The translations under genes and the position numbers were made by a program. A stretch of DNA of 10,462 bases. It comes from Spirochaetaceae bacterium. Its GTDB lineage: Bacteria > Spirochaetota > Spirochaetia > Spirochaetales_E > Spirochaetaceae_B. Below the pieces are notes generated by a model that saw nothing but the letters and a program-made list of their open reading frames with translations, made no database searches and had not been told where the DNA came from. The stretch covers positions 1 to 10,462 of the forward strand of contig QKJO01000150.1 in assembly GCA_003249275.1 (NCBI GenBank). The letters are read 5' to 3'. Position 1 is the stretch's first letter, and every line of letters starts with the position of its first letter. Below, in pieces: positions 1-5,569 of this stretch.

Positions 1-33
1 GACGACAGCGATGTCGTTTACACAACTGAATAA
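1..33 (+). CDS. rpsB: C-terminal end of upstream gene, probably rpsB (ribosomal protein S2), partial
   Basis: The first 33 bases read in frame as DDSDVVYTTE followed by a TAA stop, 15 nt before the tsf start. Only ten residues are visible, so the identity is not shown by sequence. The assignment to rpsB rests on the near-universal rpsB-tsf gene pair; an acidic C-terminal tail is compatible with S2 proteins. Any promoter for this cluster would lie outside the window. Confidence 0.55.
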   Translation, partial: DDSDVVYTTE

Positions 34-36
34 TTT

Positions 37-44
37 GAGGAGAG
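37..44 (+). promoter_or_regulatory. ribosome binding site of tsf, supports a GTG start
   Basis: GAGGAGAG lies 4 nt before the GTG at 49 (6 nt if counted from GAGGAG). This is a strong Shine-Dalgarno match and it fixes the otherwise unusual GTG as the tsf start, since the protein then begins MAVSPADVKKLR, as expected for the family. Confidence 0.75.
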
Positions 45-48
45 AAAC

Positions 49-891
49 GTGGCAGTATCACCCGCAGACGTAAAAAAACTGAGAGATAAAACTCTGGCAG
101 GAATGCTGGATTGTAAAAACGCACTGGTAGAGGCAAACGGAGACTTTGCCGCTGCCGAAAAAATTCTGAAGGAAAAGGGACTTGCGAGCGCCGACAAGAG
201 AAGCGGCCGCAGCACCAATTCCGGAGCCGTATTCACAGCCGTTTCCGGCAGCACAGCCGCTGCTGTCGAACTGAACTGTGAAACAGACTTTGTTGCTAAA
301 AATGCCGTATTCAGTGAATCCGGTACTAAAATTGCCAAAGTCGTGGCCGAAAAGAAGATCACCGCCGTCAATGAAGAAGTGGAAGGTCTCGTCAAGGAAG
401 CCATCTCCGTACTGAAGGAGAACATGGGCGTGAAAAGAATCGCAACCATGGAAGTTTCCGAAAGCGACTGTGTCATCGACTACCTCCACAACAACGGTCA
501 GATCGGTGTAATGGTCAAGCTGAGCTGCGACAGCGCCGCTACAGCAGCCAAAGAAGAAGTGAAGACCCTCGGTCTTGACCTGGCTCTGCACGCTGCAGCC
601 TTCAATCCTTCCTTCCTCAACAGAAGCAAGGTCGATGAAGCCTACATTGCCGAGCAGGAAAGCATCTTCAAGGTACAGGCCGCCAATCTGGATAAACCGG
701 AAAATGTTGTCGCCGGTATCGTGAAGGGTAAACTGAACAAACACCTTGCCCAGATCTGCTTTGTAGACCAGGCTTTTGTCAAAAATGACAAACTGACTGT
801 TGCTCAGGCCGTTGCCGAAGTAGCCAAGGCTGTCGGCGGTAAGGTTGAACTGACTGACTACATCTATATGCTGGTCGGCGAAGACGCGTAA
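49..891 (+). CDS. tsf: translation elongation factor Ts
   Basis: EF-Ts is the cytoplasmic guanine-nucleotide exchange factor that displaces GDP from EF-Tu during translation elongation. The 280-residue product has the N-terminal UBA-like segment (about residues 4-45, including LRDKTLAGMLDCKNAL) and the hallmark EF-Tu contact motif TDFVAKN at residues 79-85, preceded by LNCE. Later dimerisation-type subdomains contain repeats of the IGVMVKL type (around residue 150). The usual LR-x-KTGAG motif reads KTLAG here, a mild deviation. Length is typical (about 280-300). It starts with GTG behind a strong ribosome binding site, 15 nt after the stop of the probable rpsB, so the two are probably co-transcribed. 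It is followed by a perfect hairpin rather than directly by pyrH. Confidence 0.97.
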   Translation: MAVSPADVKKLRDKTLAGMLDCKNALVEANGDFAAAEKILKEKGLASADKRSGRSTNSGAVFTAVSGSTAAAVELNCETDFVAKNAVFSESGTKIAKVVAEKKITAVNEEVEGLVKEAISVLKENMGVKRIATMEVSESDCVIDYLHNNGQIGVMVKLSCDSAATAAKEEVKTLGLDLALHAAAFNPSFLNRSKVDEAYIAEQESIFKVQAANLDKPENVVAGIVKGKLNKHLAQICFVDQAFVKNDKLTVAQAVAEVAKAVGGKVELTDYIYMLVGEDA

Positions 892-901
892 TTTCTGATT
901 C

Positions 902-931
902 TACACCCCCTGTTACACCGCAGGGGGTGTA
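902..931 (+). terminator. perfect 11-bp hairpin after tsf, possible terminator or attenuator
   Basis: The arms TACACCCCCTG (902-912) and CAGGGGGTGTA (921-931) are exact inverted repeats around an 8-nt loop. The stem is very stable and sits 10 nt after the tsf stop, where an intrinsic terminator would be expected. The 3' side is AATATTTATAAC, which is A/T-rich but not a run of T, so termination may be incomplete. An alternative is an RNA-processing or mRNA-stabilising stem that separates tsf from frr. Confidence 0.6.
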
Positions 932-955
932 AATATTTATAACTGTTCGTGCTGC

Positions 956-971
956 CCCTTCTGCAGGAGGG
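956..971 (+). other. small hairpin in the frr leader
   Basis: CCCTTC (956-961) can pair with GGAGGG (966-971) across a TGCA tetraloop, with five Watson-Crick pairs and one G-U. The 3' arm contains a GGAGGG sequence that looks like a ribosome binding site but is 22 nt from the frr ATG, too far to serve it. The structure is directly readable; a regulatory role is only a possibility. Confidence 0.3.
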
Positions 972-993
972 ATAAAGCAAGGGAGATTAAGGT

Positions 994-1536
994 ATGGAGA
1001 CTGTAAAAAAAACCGCTGAAGAGAAAATGAAAAAAACTGTGAAGGCTCTGAAAGAGGAGTTCAACACAATCAGAACCGGAAGAGCATCCGCCAGCCTCTT
1101 TGATAAAATCAATGTGGATTACTACGGAACTCCGACCCCTCTCAATCAGGTCGCGAATATCTCGATTCCCGAAGCCAGACTGATCGTCATTCAGCCTTTT
1201 GACAAGAACTCACTCGGTGATATTGAGAAGGCCATTCTCACATCCGAACTGTCACTCAATCCCAACAACGACGGAAAAATCATCCGGATCAATATTCCCC
1301 CCCTCACCGGCGACAGAAGAAAAGAGCTTGTCAAACAGGCAAAGAATGTAGGTGAAAACAGCAGAGTCGCCATCAGAAATATCCGCCGGGATATCAACGA
1401 CCATCTGAAAAAGGGTGATTTTACTGAAGATGAGCTTAAGAAAGGAATGGATGAGATCCAGAAACTGACGGATCAGTACATCAAGGATATCGGCACGATC
1501 ATTGATGAAAAAGAAAAAGAAATAATGGAGATCTGA
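994..1536 (+). CDS. frr: ribosome recycling factor
   Basis: RRF acts with EF-G to split post-termination ribosomes into subunits in the cytoplasm. The 180-residue product is close to the usual 185. Visible family signatures are TIRTGRASASL (residues 25-35), YYGTPTPLNQVANIS (43-57), the PFD turn (68-70), the LNPNNDGKIIRINIPPLT region (88-105) and the basic helix RVAIRNIRRD (124-133), which together give the three-helix bundle plus beta domain. GGGAGA at 981-986 is a suitable ribosome binding site 7 nt before the ATG. The stop codon overlaps the start of uppS (TGATG), so the two are probably translationally coupled. In many bacteria pyrH lies between tsf and frr; here it is absent. A run of eight A at 1005-1012 falls in codons 4-7. 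Confidence 0.97.
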   Translation: METVKKTAEEKMKKTVKALKEEFNTIRTGRASASLFDKINVDYYGTPTPLNQVANISIPEARLIVIQPFDKNSLGDIEKAILTSELSLNPNNDGKIIRINIPPLTGDRRKELVKQAKNVGENSRVAIRNIRRDINDHLKKGDFTEDELKKGMDEIQKLTDQYIKDIGTIIDEKEKEIMEI

Positions 1537-2237
1537 TGGCTTCCAAGCTGACCAATCCCGCTCACGTCGGTATCATCATGGACGGCAACGGCCGCTGGGC
1601 CAAAAACCGCGGCCAGATCAGATCCGTCGGTCATAAAGAAGGCCTCAATGCGGCCAAAGCAGTAGTCAAGGCCGCTTCCGATATGGGACTGGGATATCTG
1701 TCTCTCTATGTGTTCTCCACTGAAAACTGGAAACGGACAGAGGATGAGATCTCCTTTCTGATGGTTCTCATCAAGAGTTATCTGAAAAAGGAATATCAGT
1801 TTTACAAGGACAACTCCATCAGAGTGGTCCACAGCGGAGACCTGAGCCGACTTCCTGCGGACATTCAGAAAGAAATCAACACGGTTATGGAACAGACCTC
1901 TCATTTTACCGGACTCACGGTCAATCTTCTGATAAACTACGGAGGAATGGACGAAATTGTCCGGTCTGCCAACCGGTTCATAGCCGAACATCCCGGAAAG
2001 GCGGTCACTCAGGAGATAATTTCATCCCATCTCGACCATTCCGATCTCCCTCCTGTCGACCTGATCATCAGAACCGGCGGAGAAAAGAGGATAAGCAATT
2101 TCCTTATATGGCAGTCCGCTTATGCGGAACTGTATTTTTCAGACAAACTCTGGCCCGACTGGTCCGGCAGTGATCTGGAAGAAGCGATCGATTCATTTAA
2201 TAAAAGAGACAGAAGATACGGCGGAGTTAAGAAATGA
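1536..2237 (+). CDS. uppS: undecaprenyl diphosphate synthase (cis-prenyltransferase)
   Basis: UppS condenses isopentenyl diphosphate units onto farnesyl diphosphate with Z geometry to make the C55 carrier precursor for peptidoglycan and other envelope polysaccharides. The 233-residue protein has the catalytic motif HVGIIMDGNGRWA (residues 10-22, with Asp16 as the Mg-binding aspartate), FSTENW (60-65), the diphosphate-binding RTGGEKRISNF (179-189) and the C-terminal FNKRDRRYGG (221-230). All key Asp, Arg and Glu positions that I recognise are present. The ATG overlaps the frr stop by one base, with TGGAG 5 nt upstream as ribosome binding site. The 3' end overlaps cdsA by 4 nt (ATGA). Placement next to cdsA and dxr is a widely conserved isoprenoid and phospholipid cluster. 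Confidence 0.97.
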   Translation: MASKLTNPAHVGIIMDGNGRWAKNRGQIRSVGHKEGLNAAKAVVKAASDMGLGYLSLYVFSTENWKRTEDEISFLMVLIKSYLKKEYQFYKDNSIRVVHSGDLSRLPADIQKEINTVMEQTSHFTGLTVNLLINYGGMDEIVRSANRFIAEHPGKAVTQEIISSHLDHSDLPPVDLIIRTGGEKRISNFLIWQSAYAELYFSDKLWPDWSGSDLEEAIDSFNKRDRRYGGVKK

Positions 2238-3079
2238 CCAATATTCAGAAACGATTTTTACTGTTCGGCACAGCTCTGCCTGTTCTGGCCCTGATGATCA
2301 TGATTCCCTTTGCCAAGCATCTCATCATCAACATACTTGTAGTGCTCATAACTCTGACAGGCACCAACGAAATGGCCAGAATGATGAAGACGGCGGGTAT
2401 CCGTGTTCCCGTCGGCCTGTTGACGGCGGCCTCCGTAATTCTGCCGGTTCTTACCTATCTTCATGTTCTGGGACTGATTCCGGAATACGGACTCCTTCTC
2501 TATCTTGTGGTCATGGTCACGGTTGTCATAACCCTGCCCGTCTTCTTCATGGCAGATGTGCAGTTCAAGGGAGTCATCGAGGCTGCATCGGGTTCTCTTC
2601 TCTGTCTTATCTATCCGGGATATTTTCTCTCATACATCGTAAGGTTTTCCGGTTTTGAACATGCAAGTTCCATCCTGATTTTCTTTATGCTTACAGTGTA
2701 CCTGAACGACTCTTTTGCCTGGTTTCTGGGCGTATTTTTCGGCAGAAATTCCAAAAGAAATATTTTCCCCGTCAGTCCCAATAAAAGCCTTATCGGCTTC
2801 GGGGGCGGAATTTTCGCCTCCATGGTTGTAACCATCACTGCCTGGTTTGTATTTCCTTATATATTCACCGGTTCCGTCTGGTCCATGGTGCTGCTTGGGT
2901 TCGTAGCCGGCGTCACGACGATTCTGGGCGATCTGGTTGAATCGGGAATCAAGAGATCTGCAGGTGTAAAGGATTCGGGAAACATTATAATGGGAAGAGG
3001 CGGTCTTCTTGATTCCATCGATTCACTTCTCCTGACAGCTCCTGTTTTTTACTATTTTCTGTATTATTCAGTAGCCTAA
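2234..3079 (+). CDS. cdsA: phosphatidate cytidylyltransferase (CDP-diacylglycerol synthase)
   Basis: CdsA is an inner-membrane enzyme that makes CDP-diacylglycerol from phosphatidate and CTP, the entry point to bacterial phospholipids. The 281-residue product is dominated by hydrophobic segments (about residues 8-26, 31-42, 60-80, 86-106, 118-136, 146-168, 190-212, 217-233 and a C-terminal one). Family landmarks are NDSFAWFLGVFFGRN (158-172), SPNKSLIGFGGG (181-192) and the C-terminal signature beginning SGIKRSAGVKDSG (237-249) and ending GRGGLLDSIDS (254-264). The signature keeps Ser237, Lys240, Arg241, Lys246, Asp247 and both late aspartates (260, 263), but the usual H-G-G-x-x-D-R reads R-G-G-L-L-D-S. 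The start overlaps the uppS stop by 4 nt, with CGGAG 7 nt upstream. Length and context fit a working enzyme. Confidence 0.93.
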   Translation: MTNIQKRFLLFGTALPVLALMIMIPFAKHLIINILVVLITLTGTNEMARMMKTAGIRVPVGLLTAASVILPVLTYLHVLGLIPEYGLLLYLVVMVTVVITLPVFFMADVQFKGVIEAASGSLLCLIYPGYFLSYIVRFSGFEHASSILIFFMLTVYLNDSFAWFLGVFFGRNSKRNIFPVSPNKSLIGFGGGIFASMVVTITAWFVFPYIFTGSVWSMVLLGFVAGVTTILGDLVESGIKRSAGVKDSGNIIMGRGGLLDSIDSLLLTAPVFYYFLYYSVA

Positions 3080-3092
3080 TCACGGGATGAAT

Positions 3093-4220
3093 ATGAAACG
3101 AGTTTTGGTACTGGGATCCACCGGATCCATCGGACAGAATACACTGGACATCATACGCGCCAACCCCGATCATTTTGAACTGGCCGGACTGCAGGCTCAC
3201 AGCAATGAAAAACAACTACTGTCAGACGGAGCCGGTTTTCCTGATGCTCTGCTCTGCCTGAGCGGCGTCCGCAGGGGATCAGAATCGGTAAAATACAGCG
3301 GCAGCGAGGGAATCCTCCGTTTGATTGAAGATTCCAAAGCCGATATTGTCGTCAATGGAATCGTCGGAGCCAGCGGGCTGAAGCCTTCCGTAAAAACACT
3401 CGAATGCGGAATGGACCTGGCTCTTGCCAACAAGGAATCCATGGTTCTGGCCGGCGGATTGATAAAGAAACTGGCCCGAGCGGGCAGCTGCCGCCTCCTG
3501 CCTGTTGACTCGGAGCATTCAGCCGTCTTCCTTCTGCTTGAAAACAGGAACAGAGACACGGTTTCTAAAATCATTCTGACGGCTTCCGGCGGACCCTTCA
3601 GGAACAAACCCTACGAGGAGTTCGGTTCCATCACCATAGAGGATGCTTTGGCTCACCCGACCTGGAATATGGGAAGAAAAATATCCATTGATTCGGCGAC
3701 CATGGCCAATAAAGGACTGGAAGTCATAGAGGCGCAGCAGCTTTTCGATTTCTCGGCCGATCAGATCGAAGTTCTGATTCATCCCCAGAGCTATGTCCAT
3801 TCCCTGATCAGAACGAAGGATATGGCTCTTTATGCACAGATCAGCGATCCTGATATGAGACTGCCCATTCAGGATGCCCTTTTCTATCCAGAAATGCGCG
3901 AAGTACCCTGGACCTATCTGGATCTGGCAGGGAAAACCCTTGAATTCCAGGCCCCCGATATGGTTAAATTTCCGATGCTGAAACTGGCTTTTGACTGTGC
4001 CCGCCGGTCTGATTCCACATCTATAGCCTACAATGGAGCCAATGAGATTGCCGTCGAGGCGTTCCTGAACGGAAAGATTCCTTTTGTCAGGATACCCGAC
4101 GTCACCTCCCACACTCTTCAGACAGACTGGGCCGCAACGCCTGATGATGCGGAGGCCATCCTGGAACTGGATGACAAGTCCAGAAGGATTGCGGAAGATT
4201 TTGTAAGGACTCTGGATTGA
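3093..4220 (+). CDS. dxr: 1-deoxy-D-xylulose 5-phosphate reductoisomerase
   Basis: Dxr converts DXP to 2-C-methyl-D-erythritol 4-phosphate with NADPH and a divalent metal, the committed step of the MEP isoprenoid pathway. The start at 3093 gives MKRVLVLGSTGSIG, matching the usual N-terminus with the dinucleotide-binding GSTGSIG at residues 8-14; an in-frame ATG at 3087 would add two residues but leaves no room for a ribosome binding site. Metal ligands are visible as Asp139 and Glu141 (PVDSEHS) and Glu210 (MANKGLEVIEA). Substrate-site residues Ser165 (TASGG), His188 (AHPTW) and Asn206-Lys207 have the expected spacing. LALANKESMVLAG and NGANEIAVEAF are also present. It follows cdsA by 13 nt and its stop overlaps the rseP start. 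The gene shows that the organism uses the MEP pathway, feeding the neighbouring uppS. Confidence 0.97.
   Translation: MKRVLVLGSTGSIGQNTLDIIRANPDHFELAGLQAHSNEKQLLSDGAGFPDALLCLSGVRRGSESVKYSGSEGILRLIEDSKADIVVNGIVGASGLKPSVKTLECGMDLALANKESMVLAGGLIKKLARAGSCRLLPVDSEHSAVFLLLENRNRDTVSKIILTASGGPFRNKPYEEFGSITIEDALAHPTWNMGRKISIDSATMANKGLEVIEAQQLFDFSADQIEVLIHPQSYVHSLIRTKDMALYAQISDPDMRLPIQDALFYPEMREVPWTYLDLAGKTLEFQAPDMVKFPMLKLAFDCARRSDSTSIAYNGANEIAVEAFLNGKIPFVRIPDVTSHTLQTDWAATPDDAEAILELDDKSRRIAEDFVRTLD
4205..4209 (+). promoter_or_regulatory. ribosome binding site of rseP inside the 3' end of dxr
   Basis: AAGGA lies within the last codons of dxr. It is 10 nt before the ATG at 4220 and 7 nt before an in-frame TTG at 4217, so spacing alone does not decide the start. 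ATG is preferred because it is the common codon and gives the TGATG overlap with the dxr stop. Confidence 0.5.
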
Positions 4221-5566
4221 TGATTATCATAAAAATACTATTGGGACTCATCGGGCTGTCACTGGTTGTCGTCGTACATGAAGCCGGTCATTTTATTGCC
4301 GCACGATGGTCCGGCATAACCGTAGAGGCCTTTTCCATCGGATGGGGTAAAATTCTTTTTGCCAGAAAATGGAAGGGAACCGAGTTCAGAATTTCTCTTT
4401 TTCCTCTGGGCGGATACTGCAAAATGCAGGGAGAGCAGGCCATGATCCAGGCCTGGGAGAGCAAAGCAAGAACCCTGGACAGTGAAGAGGGTGATATGTA
4501 CGGCGCCCTCTGGTGGAAGAGAATCATCGTCTCCCTGAGCGGCCCCTTTATGAATCTGATCTTTGCCTCTCTTATTTTTCTGTCCATAAGCCTGATCGGG
4601 TACAATATCTATTACTATCCCTCCCGGATCGTACTGGCTTCCGAGTACAGCGACAGAAAGGACTATCCGGCCGACAAGTCGGGACTGATGACGGGAGATC
4701 TTGTCACATCGGTCAACGGAAAAGAGATTGTCCGCTTCGATCAGCTTCAGGAGGCGATAGTCCTCAATGCGGACAGTGAAATAACCCTCACTGTAGACAG
4801 AAACGGACGCATTATGGCCCTGAGCGTTCGTCCTGAGCTGAATAAAGAGACCGGAGCGGGATATCTGGGAATATATCCCTGGATATCGCCCCGGGTCCGT
4901 TCCATATCGGAGGACTCGGATTTTGCCGGATCCGGCCTCCTTCCCGACGATGTCATCACAAACGTCAACGGCAGGCCTGTGGAACATGCTTTGCAGATCT
5001 CCAGCCTTCTGAATGAAGGAAAGATCACATCCGTAACGGTTCTGCGAAAAGGTTCAAGGGTTGAACTTTCGCTGCCGGGCGACATATCCGTCACCAGAGC
5101 TGGACTTCAGTTCGACTATCTCACGACCAGGACGGAAACAGGAAATCTGATTCATTCGGTCGCCGACGGATTCACCGAAACACTCAAGACTGTTGAAAAT
5201 TCCCTCAAAGGGTTTACCCTCCTCTTCAAGGGCATCGATCTTCAGTCCGCCGTATCAGGCCCCTTGAGAATCACCTACATGACCGGAGATCTGGCCTTTT
5301 CGGGTTTCAACAACGGCATTTCCGAGGGTCTTCTCAGCTTTTTCCGTTTTATAGCCTTGATCAACATCGCCCTTTTCATTATGAATCTTCTTCCGATCCC
5401 TGTGCTGGACGGAGGACAGATCCTCCTGTTTCTGGCGGAAGGGCTGTCGGGAAGAAAACCCAATCCATCTCTGCTGTACAGGTATCAGATGATAGGCACG
5501 ATCATTGTCTTTGCATTGATAATTTTCGCCACAATGAATGATATACTATTTTTTTCAAGGAACTGA
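4220..5566 (+). CDS. rseP: RseP-type site-2 intramembrane metalloprotease
   Basis: Site-2 proteases cut transmembrane substrates within the cytoplasmic membrane, for example anti-sigma factors in envelope stress signalling and leftover signal peptides. The protein (448 residues from the ATG) has the zinc-binding HEAGH at residues 20-24 in the first membrane segment, the SGPFMN motif (107-112) and the third zinc ligand region NLLPIPVLDGG (389-399) near the C-terminus. Between them lie two PDZ domains with carboxylate-binding-loop-like SGLMTGDLVTSVNG (about 154-167) and SGLLPDDVITNVNG (about 238-251), as in E. coli RseP and T. denticola-like homologues. About four membrane segments are visible. 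The start overlaps the dxr stop by one base; a TTG three bases upstream is possible. The next gene begins 3 nt after its stop. The substrate is not shown by the sequence. Confidence 0.96.
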   Translation: MIIIKILLGLIGLSLVVVVHEAGHFIAARWSGITVEAFSIGWGKILFARKWKGTEFRISLFPLGGYCKMQGEQAMIQAWESKARTLDSEEGDMYGALWWKRIIVSLSGPFMNLIFASLIFLSISLIGYNIYYYPSRIVLASEYSDRKDYPADKSGLMTGDLVTSVNGKEIVRFDQLQEAIVLNADSEITLTVDRNGRIMALSVRPELNKETGAGYLGIYPWISPRVRSISEDSDFAGSGLLPDDVITNVNGRPVEHALQISSLLNEGKITSVTVLRKGSRVELSLPGDISVTRAGLQFDYLTTRTETGNLIHSVADGFTETLKTVENSLKGFTLLFKGIDLQSAVSGPLRITYMTGDLAFSGFNNGISEGLLSFFRFIALINIALFIMNLLPIPVLDGGQILLFLAEGLSGRKPNPSLLYRYQMIGTIIVFALIIFATMNDILFFSRN

Positions 5567-5569
5567 CAC

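Noticed and set aside
58..744. Minus-strand open frame of 228 codons opposite tsf
   Set aside because: tsf is certain on the plus strand; the reverse product is Phe/Val/Gly-rich, typical of an antisense shadow of a Lys/Ala/Glu-rich gene.
1005..1012. Run of eight A near the start of frr as a possible slippage site
   Set aside because: It encodes the Lys-Lys expected in the N-terminus and the frame continues intact; no alternative frame product is seen.
2122..2658. Plus-strand open frame of 178 codons across the uppS/cdsA junction
   Set aside because: It overlaps two well-supported genes in another frame, its product is low-complexity Ser/His/Gly-rich with no motif, and it has no suitable ribosome binding site.
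3519..4987. Long minus-strand open frames (197 and 242 codons) opposite dxr and rseP
   Set aside because: Both lie entirely under genes with complete catalytic motifs and show no recognisable domain.
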